Source: Leminorella richardii
Lineage (GTDB): Bacteria; Pseudomonadota; Gammaproteobacteria; Enterobacterales; Enterobacteriaceae
Reading direction: 5' to 3'
Assembly (NCBI RefSeq): GCF_900478135.1
Contig: NZ_LS483470.1
Coordinates: 427,501-491,500 of the forward strand
DNA length: 64,000 bases
Under the pieces are notes generated by a model, which worked only from the letters and a program-made list of their open reading frames with translations, made no database searches and had not been told where the DNA came from. The translations under genes and the position numbers were made by a program. Below, one piece after another: positions 35,724 through 42,805 of this stretch (the stretch's first letter is position 1; each line of letters begins with the position of its first letter).

Positions 35724-36362
35724 ATGATTTCTAAGTATATGAGAATGAAAGAATTTATTGGTTCTGCGTGGTGCCTGTTGTTGGTGATTTTAACCATTGG
35801 TGGCTGCGTGAAAAAGCACGAGCCGATAAGCCTGAACTATATTTCCTTGCAGCGAGTTGAACATCCTACGCAAGGTGGTCCTGAGGGATTATTTCACGTT
35901 TATGAAGTGAAGTTTTCGACCAGCGCAGATCTGAAAGGCGTTTTTGACCATCCTTACGACTGGTTACCTAATCTGTTTTGCGTCGTTAGCAGCCCCGAGC
36001 GCCAATATAGAGTTGCTGATATACCTGAGGGGAAGGTGGGGCTTTACGCTGAAGGGTCTTTGTTCAATCCTAATCGCGAATCTGGAGGCCACCGAGATTT
36101 TAGAGTTGAGAATGGCGTTTATAGCGCGGAGATTTTTTTTCTAAGTGGAAACTTCTCGTCGGCAGTCAATATCGATTCTGCGCTAAGTGAATTGAAAGAT
36201 GCAGAACAGGAAGGAGGAGCAATGCTCTGTCAGGTCGTTATTAGTGGCGGTAATCTCAGTGTACCCGGCGAGAGTAGTTTTATCGGTACGTTGAAGTGGT
36301 TACAGACTAGGCCTTTCTATTCCGAAACGATGACGTTTCCGATTAGTGAACTTATGAAGTAA
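35724..36362 (+). CDS. Putative lipoprotein of unknown function
   Basis: A 212-residue product with a type II signal sequence. A short basic start and a hydrophobic run end in LTIGGC, so the mature lipoprotein would begin at about Cys28 (followed by VKK, favouring the outer membrane). The rest is soluble, with no motif I recognise; Cys76 and Cys169 could form a disulfide. Three in-frame ATGs (35724, 35739, 35745) all precede the signal, and none has a clear ribosome-binding site. It stands between uvrA and ssb, which are direct neighbours in E. coli, and starts 60 bp from the SOS box, so DNA-damage control is possible. Confidence 0.7.
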   Translation: MISKYMRMKEFIGSAWCLLLVILTIGGCVKKHEPISLNYISLQRVEHPTQGGPEGLFHVYEVKFSTSADLKGVFDHPYDWLPNLFCVVSSPERQYRVADIPEGKVGLYAEGSLFNPNRESGGHRDFRVENGVYSAEIFFLSGNFSSAVNIDSALSELKDAEQEGGAMLCQVVISGGNLSVPGESSFIGTLKWLQTRPFYSETMTFPISELMK

Positions 36363-36467
36363 ACGCTGAACGGGTGTCGCATCATTGAATGATTATTGGC
36401 TGTTGTTGGCATAGTATTACGGCCTATGCAGCATATTTTTACCTTTATACGCATTAGACGATTGCCA

Positions 36468-36476
36468 TGCTACAAT
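36468..36476 (+). promoter_or_regulatory. Probable extended -10 promoter of ssb
   Basis: TGCTACAAT (an extended TGn plus a -10 with one mismatch) lies 47 bp before the ssb start. No good -35 is visible. The intervening lipoprotein gene means ssb needs a promoter of its own here. Confidence 0.42.
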
Positions 36477-36523
36477 CGTCAGATCACTATAGTGAACTCA
36501 ATTTATTTATCAGGAGAATCGAC

Positions 36524-37033
36524 ATGGCCAGCAGAGGCATTAACAAAGTAATCCTTATCGGAAATCTGGGGCAGGACCCGGAAGTTCGTTATATGCCCAA
36601 CGGCGGCGCGGTAGCCAATATTACCGTAGCAACCTCTGAATCCTGGCGCGATAAGCAAACCGGTGAGCAAAAAGAGCGTACCGAATGGCACCGCGTCGTG
36701 ATTTTCGGCAAGCTGGCTGAAATCGCAGGTGAGTATCTGCGTAAAGGTTCTCAGGTATATCTGGAAGGCCAGCTGCAAACTCGCAAATGGCAGGATCAGA
36801 GCGGCCAGGATCGCTATACCACCGAAGTGGTTGTTAATATCGGTGGCGTAATGCAGATGCTGGGCGGCCGTCAGGGCGGCGGTGATTCTCAGCCGTCTCA
36901 GGGTGGTTGGGGCCAGCCTCAGCAGCCACAGGCACAGCAGCAGTCTTCTCGTCCTGCGCCACAGCAGAGCCAGAGCGCACCGATGCAGCAAAACGAACCG
37001 CCGATGGACTTTGACGACGATATTCCGTTCTAA
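36524..37033 (+). CDS. ssb: Single-stranded DNA-binding protein
   Basis: SSB coats single-stranded DNA and recruits replication and repair enzymes. The 169-residue protein has the OB fold (about 1-112; MASRGINKVILIGNLGQDPEVR, WHRVVIFGKLAEIAGEYLRKG), a Gln/Pro/Gly-rich disordered linker (about 113-158), and the protein-interaction tail MDFDDDIPF. The ATG at 36524 has cagga upstream and gives the conserved N-terminus; a longer frame adds 19 residues that are not conserved. A terminator follows. Confidence 0.98.
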   Translation: MASRGINKVILIGNLGQDPEVRYMPNGGAVANITVATSESWRDKQTGEQKERTEWHRVVIFGKLAEIAGEYLRKGSQVYLEGQLQTRKWQDQSGQDRYTTEVVVNIGGVMQMLGGRQGGGDSQPSQGGWGQPQQPQAQQQSSRPAPQQSQSAPMQQNEPPMDFDDDIPF

Positions 37034-37066
37034 TACCGTACGGTCATTCGTAAAATATTACTTTTT

Positions 37067-37093
37067 AAGCTCCGTTTTTACGGAGCTTTTTTA
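37067..37093 (+). terminator. ssb terminator
   Basis: aagctccg and cggagctt pair around a 6-nt T-rich loop and are followed by a T run, 33 nt after the ssb stop. Confidence 0.92.
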
Positions 37094-37202
37094 TGGTAGG
37101 TGAATGGCTGTTTCTACCATAAGGTGATGCGTCACCAGCTATAGTGTTCAATCGAATTAGAGGTAACGAAATAGCAGTATTAAAAAAGATAGGGTAAAAA
37201 TT

Positions 37203-37262
37203 ATGGAATGGATGCCAGAAAATAATTTCACAACGGTTGGTAGAAAGTCAGTTTTTATATAG
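37203..37262 (+). CDS. Candidate 19-residue ORF with its own terminator
   Basis: In the 332-bp gap after ssb, an ATG with agggt 8 nt upstream opens a 19-codon frame (MEWMPENNFTTVGRKSVFI). A hairpin with T run (aaaaggc / gccttttt, 37275-37301) follows it 12 nt later. Upstream lies a short hairpin, ggtga / tcacc (near 37122). Because the ssb transcript already ends at 37093, the second terminator implies a separate short transcript. It could be a small protein gene, a small RNA, or the relic of a lost gene. Confidence 0.25.
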   Translation: MEWMPENNFTTVGRKSVFI

Positions 37263-37274
37263 TTTGACCTTCCC

Positions 37275-37302
37275 CAAAAGGCTGCGTATTAGGCCTTTTT
37301 CA
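37275..37302 (+). terminator. Orphan terminator downstream of the small ORF
   Basis: aaaaggc and gccttttt form a stem with a loop of about ten bases followed by T and C. It lies 65 bp before the next gene and ends no obvious larger transcript. Confidence 0.7.
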
Positions 37303-37365
37303 TTGTTATAAAACCCTTTATGATGAGAGTGACTTAGCTTTTATCCTTAACGGCTGCGGCGCAAT

Positions 37366-38075
37366 ATGGCATCTACTCCTATCGGCGACAGGTTTAAGAA
37401 AGTTCCTCCTATGCTGGCGGCGGCCGTCCTGTTTTTACTGCTGCTGGTCGTGCCTTTTCTTTATTTATCAACATGGGTGACGATTGCCGTTGCGCTGATT
37501 GAGCTGGCGGCGATTCTATTTTTATTTCGCTATCGGGGCAGAAGAAATGCGGCAATACTTTTTATCGCGCTGTCCGGTATTTGGATATGGCAGGCTCATT
37601 TTACCTGGCAGGGATACTTTTGGGTAAACGGTGACGCTCTTGAACAGCTGGCTAACCGAATTGAAACCTATGGCAAAATACGCTCTTTAAGCATGGGAAA
37701 AGACGGCCGCTATCGCGGAGGTGATGGCGTTGTCCGCTATGATGCCTACCGCACGCTGAACGGCGTTCGCATTACTCACTATTCCCACAGCGTAGACGCG
37801 GAGGGCGAGGAACAGGCATTTTTATCGATGACTACTGTAAAATGCATAATATCTCACCTGACGCTTACTACGCGCTGCGCCAAAAGCTGGAAACGCTAAA
37901 TATTAACGGCTTCAGCATTATGGAAAATGGCGATATTTATTTTAATCTGTGGATGAAAAGCGGCGTGTCGAGAACGATAAATCTGATCCGCATTGCTGAC
38001 GGTACGCATCCGCTTAACGGTGAAACACTTGAGAAGCTGGGCGACCGCTGGTACATCGCCACAATCTTTGACTAA
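37366..38075 (+). pseudogene. Membrane protein interrupted by a frameshift
   Basis: Unrecognised family. The first frame has a basic start, two or three hydrophobic helices (about 15-85) and a soluble part ending AEGEEQAF, where it runs into 27 unrelated residues and stops. The rest of the domain continues in the -1 frame to 38075 (DDYCKMHNISPDAYYALRQKL...WYIATIFD). Adding one T to the five T at 37819-37823 restores a single 236-residue protein. Explanations are a real mutation, a homopolymer sequencing error, or -1 slippage on attttta. The gene ends 36 bp before the dCMP deaminase gene, so the two may be one unit. Confidence 0.75.
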
Positions 38076-38111
38076 TGGGTATCCACTTTTTCACGGGATG
38101 GGAGAGCTGTA

Positions 38112-38612
38112 ATGAACAGGCATGAATACTATATGAACATCGCCATGGCCGTGCGCAAAAAGGCAAACTGTCTGGGCCGTAAAGTCGGCGGTGTTATGGT
38201 TAAGGATAACCGCATTATTTCAACGGGCTACAACGGCACGCCGGAAGGCATTACCAACTGTACTGACGGCGGCTGCGTCCGCTGCCGAGATAGAGCAGCC
38301 TACAAAGCCAGCGTGGGCTATGACGTATGCATTTGCGTTCACGCTGAGCAAAACGCCATTATTTCTGCCGCTCGCTTTGGCAATCCGGTTGAGGGTTCCG
38401 TGGTTTATTCCACGCTGCGTCCGTGTTTTGACTGCACGAAAGCCATGTTGCAGGCGAAGGTTCAGGCTATCTACTACCTCCACGATTGGAAGCACCCCAT
38501 CGGTGAGCTGCAGGAACAGTACGAGGTTCTACAGGCGCAGTTCCCCGAGGGCGTGCATCAGGTGGTGATGGAAGATCCGGAGGCGGACTGGGCTAACGGC
38601 GTAACGTCTTAG
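38112..38612 (+). CDS. Deoxycytidylate (dCMP) deaminase family protein
   Basis: A 166-residue cytidine-deaminase-fold enzyme that would hydrolyse dCMP to dUMP, feeding thymidylate synthesis. The catalytic motif is HAEQNAI (His77, Glu79), and the other zinc ligands are Cys105 and Cys108 in TLRPCFDCTK. Residues that mark dCMP deaminases of the T4/ComEB type are present: the GYNGTPEGITNC segment (39-50), the CVRC pair (55-58) and the C-terminal YYLHDWKHP. The extra Cys suggest a second zinc. E. coli lacks this enzyme and makes dUMP through dCTP deaminase. A weak ribosome-binding site (gggagag) precedes the ATG. Function is inferred from motifs. Confidence 0.88.
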   Translation: MNRHEYYMNIAMAVRKKANCLGRKVGGVMVKDNRIISTGYNGTPEGITNCTDGGCVRCRDRAAYKASVGYDVCICVHAEQNAIISAARFGNPVEGSVVYSTLRPCFDCTKAMLQAKVQAIYYLHDWKHPIGELQEQYEVLQAQFPEGVHQVVMEDPEADWANGVTS

Positions 38613-38713
38613 CCGCAGGAGCGTCCATTAGATCAATACCCTTTCAAGCCGCGCCAGAGATGTTCAATCAAAATGTCTACTGGCGCAGTGCAATTACCGT
38701 TCATCTTTGAGCG

Positions 38714-39634
38714 TTAATTCCCTTTATCAAGCCGGATTTCTTCAATTTCTGAAGGAATTGGGCGCCTTCCCAGCGGCTTATTCATTCTTTGAGCCAGAAT
38801 CACACCAATAAGAGAAAGTCCTCCGCCGAGCAGATGGTAGCTGTGAATGGGCTCGTGTAAAAAGATAATGGCGATCGCGGCGGTAATAATCGGCGTAATG
38901 TTCATAAATAGCGCGGCCTTGCTGGCGCCGAGCTTCATTACACCCTGGATCCAGACAAAGGGAGCGATAACGGAGGCGGGAATGCCTGCATACAGCACCA
39001 GTGGGATATTTATCGCGTTCAGCTCTACGTTTTCTGCCATAAGAAATCCCGGCAGGAGAAGCAGCATTCCAAACAGCGCCTGCATATAAACCGACTGCCA
39101 GTTAGGCAGCTGAATGGCCCAGCGCTTTGTTAGCACACCGTACAGAGCGTAGGCGATAGCTGCTGTCAGCATCATCAGTTCGCCCTTTCCAATGCCGATT
39201 TCCAGCAGTTGTGCTGGATCTCCGCCGCTGATAAGCCAGAGAATGCCGCCAAAAGAGAGCAGGCCGCCAAACAGGGTCCCCTGTGTTGGCGGAGTTTTCA
39301 GTACGATGATACTAATAAGCACCGTCAACAGGGGAATCAGGGAGACGAAGATACCAATGGTCAGTGCGCTGATGGTGTAGGCCGCGTAGTAGGCTAGACT
39401 TTGGTAAAGCGCCATGCCCAGAAAGCTTAGGATCAGTAATTTCCACCAGTAGGTTTTAACGAGTTTCCAGTTGCGAAGCGTGCCGGGCAGAATAAACGGC
39501 GTTAGCAGCAATACTGCCAAAAACCAGCGATAAAAAGAGATAGCCGCCGGGTCGATAGCTCCCGCAGACAGCTTGTTAACAATTGTATTGACTGCCCATA
39601 TCAATACGGCAATCAGAGGATAAATTATCGCCAT
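38714..39634 (-). CDS. EamA/DMT-family metabolite exporter
   Basis: A 306-residue inner-membrane protein with ten predicted helices in two EamA repeats (about 1-140 and 150-285). The paired helices end in LLSFGGILWLISGG and LGGGLSLIGVILAQRM, typical of RhaT/YdcZ-like DMT carriers. A basic/acidic tail of 20 residues follows. The substrate is not predictable; most relatives export amino acids or other small metabolites. It is divergent from an AraC-type regulator gene about 105 bp away, which probably controls it. Confidence 0.88.
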   Translation of the reverse strand: MAIIYPLIAVLIWAVNTIVNKLSAGAIDPAAISFYRWFLAVLLLTPFILPGTLRNWKLVKTYWWKLLILSFLGMALYQSLAYYAAYTISALTIGIFVSLIPLLTVLISIIVLKTPPTQGTLFGGLLSFGGILWLISGGDPAQLLEIGIGKGELMMLTAAIAYALYGVLTKRWAIQLPNWQSVYMQALFGMLLLLPGFLMAENVELNAINIPLVLYAGIPASVIAPFVWIQGVMKLGASKAALFMNITPIITAAIAIIFLHEPIHSYHLLGGGLSLIGVILAQRMNKPLGRRPIPSEIEEIRLDKGN

Positions 39635-39739
39635 AGCGAACGCTTTCTCACCCGAATAAATAGAGAGCCAGAGTGTACATGTGTCGCATTTGAAATATAT
39701 ACTTCAAATCAGACAATTGATAACGATGTTCAGACAATC

Positions 39740-40534
39740 ATGAAACAGGCCTTAAAAAGAGTGCCCGGACGGCAGCGTATTTCTGCGTTGGAAAGCTACC
39801 CTGGCGGCATTGCCTTCTTTCGCAATGAAGAGATCAGTGCGGATACGGAGTTTCGCACCCATGCCCACCAGTGGGGGCAGATGATCTGCGTGAAGTCGGG
39901 AATTATTGCTCTTAACACGGCGGGGCAGCGTATTCTTGCTCCGGCAGGGTTTGCCGTGTGGATCCCGACAGGTATGGAGCACTCTAGCTATAACCATCAG
40001 CACATTCGCTTTCGTTCGATCAATATTCATCCTCGATTCTGCTCTAGGCTGCCGCAGGAGGCGCGGGTTCTCAACCTGAGCGCGCTGTGCAATGAAATCA
40101 TCGACACCTGCTTTGAACGAGGCATTGAGACGGTAAGCACGCTGGCAGAATGGCGGCTGTGTCGCGTGCTGATTGACGAGCTTGCCGCAGCGCCCGCGGA
40201 GTTGACCTACCTTCCTGACAGCGACGATAAGTATCTGTCACCCGTGTTACGGGCGCTGGAAGCGTCTCCGGGAGACAGCCGTTCTTTGGCACAGTGGGCT
40301 GAAATGGTTTACACCACCGAAAGAACGCTGGCTCGGAGGTGCACACAGGAGCTGGGTATGCCGTTTAGCGAGTGGCGACAGCGGCTGCGCTTTCTTTGCG
40401 GCGTGTCGCTTTTAGAACGGGGCAAGACCGTACAGCAGGTCGCACTGGAGGTGGGGTACAGCTCGGCATCGGCGTTTATTACTATGTTTCAGCAGATTGC
40501 CGGTACCACTCCTGAACGATACCGACGCCGCTGA
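39740..40534 (+). CDS. AraC-family regulator with cupin sensor domain
   Basis: A 264-residue regulator. The N-terminal cupin (about 35-110) has FRTHAHQWGQMICVKSG and GFAVWIPTGMEHSSYNH, as in one-domain AraC sensors. The C-terminal region (about 165-262) has two helix-turn-helices: SLAQWAEMVYTTERTLARR and TVQQVALEVGYSSASAFI with the TTPERYRRR end. The ligand is unknown. It is divergent from the EamA-type exporter, the usual regulator-exporter pairing in which the regulator senses the exported compound or an analogue. No ribosome-binding site better than a weak one is seen. Confidence 0.9.
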   Translation: MKQALKRVPGRQRISALESYPGGIAFFRNEEISADTEFRTHAHQWGQMICVKSGIIALNTAGQRILAPAGFAVWIPTGMEHSSYNHQHIRFRSINIHPRFCSRLPQEARVLNLSALCNEIIDTCFERGIETVSTLAEWRLCRVLIDELAAAPAELTYLPDSDDKYLSPVLRALEASPGDSRSLAQWAEMVYTTERTLARRCTQELGMPFSEWRQRLRFLCGVSLLERGKTVQQVALEVGYSSASAFITMFQQIAGTTPERYRRR

Positions 40535-40663
40535 TGATCACGGCGCGGCTACCTATTCCACGCTATTCATTGTTGCGAACGACAGCATTATACTCACGCC
40601 ACGATAAGGCAATTAGCGCCGTAGTAAAGCCAGAACAAACCAGAACGAAGGAGTAACGAAACC

Positions 40664-40993
40664 ATGTTAAGACGAATTTCCTGGGGGCTGGGAGCGCTGT
40701 CTGTACTGATGCCTTTGGCCTTTTTTGCCTGGCAATGGTTTGTGCGTCAGGAGCGGCTTGCCGCAGGGGTAACGGAGAGCTCCATGAGCTGGACGTTCGG
40801 CGTGCTGATTGTCGATTTATCTCTGGCGGGGTTTATTGCCTTTCTGGCGGTGGTGTTTAACGCGCTGTCGCTCTCTCGTGTGCCAAACGACGGTTCGTTT
40901 CGACCGTTGCCTAGAATGCTTGAGATGGGGCTTTTGGCGCTTCCCCTGTTAATTAGTCTGTTCTTTTTCGGTGCGGTCATGACTCACGGCTAG
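40664..40993 (+). CDS. Small membrane protein of unknown function
   Basis: A 109-residue protein with three hydrophobic helices: about 5-25, 45-70 and 88-106. A short basic N-terminus and a basic loop (SRVPNDGSFRPLPRM) lie between helices two and three. I do not recognise a family. aaggag lies about 11 nt before the ATG. It stands alone between the AraC gene and ghxP, with no terminator seen after it. Confidence 0.65.
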   Translation: MLRRISWGLGALSVLMPLAFFAWQWFVRQERLAAGVTESSMSWTFGVLIVDLSLAGFIAFLAVVFNALSLSRVPNDGSFRPLPRMLEMGLLALPLLISLFFFGAVMTHG

Positions 40994-41159
40994 TCGCCGT
41001 AGGGAGAAAAGCTCGTGCGGTTTTTCCCTCAATCACCATCTGAAAGAAAAAATCTCTCAAAATCGAACAATAACGGTTGAAATAGAGGTCGGTAAGCTCA
41101 GATAATCGTTTGCCTTACGACGTTAAACTGAATTTACTCCTTTTTTGAGGGCATTCTTC

Positions 41160-42512
41160 ATGTCAAATCCAAGCGGGCAATCTCGGCCTGGCGCGTTAGA
41201 GCGCCTCTTTACTCTTTCTGAACGCAAAAGCAGCGTACGTCAGGAAGTGCTGGCCGGGCTTACCACTTTTCTGGCGATGGTTTACTCTATCGTCGTGGTT
41301 CCTAGCCTGCTGGGACAGGCGGGTTTCCCGGTTGAGACGGTCTTCGTCGCAACCTGTCTGGTAGCCGGCTTGGGATCTATCGTGATGGGCCTGTGGGCAA
41401 ATTTGCCGATGGCTATCGGCTGTGCCATTTCCCTGACGGCCTTTACCGCCTTTAGTCTTGTTTTAGGGCAGGGGCTTTCTATCCCAGTTGTGCTGGGCGC
41501 CGTCTTTATTATGGGCGTTCTGTTTACGCTGATTTCGGCAACCGGAATTCGAGCCTGGATCCTGCGCAATATTCCAATGGGTATCGCCCACGGTACCGGC
41601 ATCGGTATCGGCCTGTTTCTACTGATGATCGCTACCAGCGGTATTGGCGCAGTGGTGAAGAACCCTAATGCGGGGCTACCGGTGCAGTTCGGTGACTTTA
41701 CGTCGTTCCCTGTCATGATGGCCTTTATCGGTCTGGCTGTGATTATTGGCCTTGAGCGCCTGCGCGTACCCGGCGGTATCCTGCTGGTTATCGTGGCGAT
41801 TTCCGGGCTAGGGTTAGCGTTTGACCCGAACGTGAAGTTTCAGGGGGTAAGCTCAATGCCTTCGCTAGTGGCGCAGGACGGCACTTCGCTGATGTTCAGT
41901 CTGGATATCCCCGGCGCGCTTAAGCTCACGGTTCTGCCAAGCATTTTGGCACTGGTGATGACGGCGGTTTTTGACGCTACCGGGACGATTCGCGCGGTGG
42001 CCGGTCAGGCAAACCTGCTGGATAAAGACGGTCAGATTATCAACGGCGGTAAGGCGTTGACCACAGACTCCGTGAGCAGCATTCTGTCCGGCGTTGTGGG
42101 GGCTTCTCCTGCGGCGGTGTATATTGAATCTGCGGCCGGCACTGCAGCGGGTGGGCGTACCGGCCTGACGGCTGTCGTCGTCGGCGTTCTGTTCCTGCTG
42201 CTGCTGTTCTTCTCTCCTCTGGCTAGCCTAGTGCCCGCTTACGCAACGGCTCCGGCGCTGATGTACGTTGGCCTGCTGATGCTGAGTAACGTTGTAAAGC
42301 TGGACTTCGAAGATTTCGTTGACGCTATGTCTGGTCTGGTTTGCGCCGTTTTCATTGTACTGACCAGCAACATTGTGACGGGCATTATGCTTGGCTTTGC
42401 TACGCTGGTGATTGGGCGCATTTTCTCCGGCGAGTGGCGTAAGCTGAATGTCAGTATTGTGCTGATTGCCGCCGCACTGGTGGCTTTCTACGCAGGCGGC
42501 TGGGCTATCTAG
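41160..42512 (+). CDS. ghxP: Guanine/hypoxanthine permease
   Basis: GhxP imports guanine and hypoxanthine by proton symport (NCS2/AzgA-like subfamily). The 450-residue protein aligns closely with E. coli GhxP/YjcD (449), including VRQEVLAGLTTFLAMVYSI, AIGCAISLTAFTAFSLVLGQ, MTAVFDATGTIRAVAGQANLL and AAPVYIE-type segments. About 13-14 membrane helices are expected. The ATG at 41160 has gaggg upstream; a TTG 15 nt earlier is less likely. A half-match to a PurR operator (cgtttgcct at 41108) precedes it but is not convincing. yjcE follows, as in E. coli. Confidence 0.95.
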   Translation: MSNPSGQSRPGALERLFTLSERKSSVRQEVLAGLTTFLAMVYSIVVVPSLLGQAGFPVETVFVATCLVAGLGSIVMGLWANLPMAIGCAISLTAFTAFSLVLGQGLSIPVVLGAVFIMGVLFTLISATGIRAWILRNIPMGIAHGTGIGIGLFLLMIATSGIGAVVKNPNAGLPVQFGDFTSFPVMMAFIGLAVIIGLERLRVPGGILLVIVAISGLGLAFDPNVKFQGVSSMPSLVAQDGTSLMFSLDIPGALKLTVLPSILALVMTAVFDATGTIRAVAGQANLLDKDGQIINGGKALTTDSVSSILSGVVGASPAAVYIESAAGTAAGGRTGLTAVVVGVLFLLLLFFSPLASLVPAYATAPALMYVGLLMLSNVVKLDFEDFVDAMSGLVCAVFIVLTSNIVTGIMLGFATLVIGRIFSGEWRKLNVSIVLIAAALVAFYAGGWAI

Positions 42513-42520
42513 CTACTTTG

Positions 42521-42556
42521 ATCCCGGCCTCATCTCTTGACGGCCGGGATTTTTAC
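42521..42556 (+). terminator. ghxP terminator
   Basis: atcccggcc and ggccgggat pair around a 12-nt loop and are followed by ttttt, just after the ghxP stop. Confidence 0.9.
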
Positions 42557-42682
42557 CCTCTGTTTCACTTTGTTATCCTTTTTTCACTTCTCTTTACGCG
42601 ACGCCGACTTTTTCTGTTATACCTTAAAGCGTGTAGGGCCTTACCTGTCGTGAATATTGGTTGGCTGTTTCAGCGCTATTTA

Positions 42683-42775
42683 ATGTCCGATGTGGCATGT
42701 TGCAGCGAGTGCGCTGCGGTGTGCCTAAACGCATCTTTTTGTGCAACGGGTTGTCTGGATGATGATATTTTATAG
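42683..42775 (+). CDS. Candidate 30-residue Cys-rich leader ORF upstream of the yjcE-like gene
   Basis: A 30-codon frame reads MSDVACCSECAAVCLNASFC and ATGCLDDDIL, with six Cys and an acidic end. It stops 30 nt before the antiporter start. No Shine-Dalgarno sequence is visible, which weakens the case. The frame contains a perfect hairpin gcagcg / cgctgc (42702-42717), so the conserved feature may be RNA structure and not a peptide. It lies after the ghxP terminator, within the antiporter leader. Confidence 0.25.
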   Translation: MSDVACCSECAAVCLNASFCATGCLDDDIL

Positions 42776-42805
42776 GCGGATTTCGTTCTGTTGCCTGGGG
42801 ACAAT

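Noticed and set aside
41098..41116. PurR-like sequence upstream of ghxP
   Set aside because: Only the right half (cgtttgc) fits; the left half does not.
42518..42775. 85-codon plus-strand frame between ghxP and the antiporter
   Set aside because: It starts inside the ghxP terminator and has no ribosome-binding site; only its last 30 codons are kept as a tentative Cys-rich ORF.
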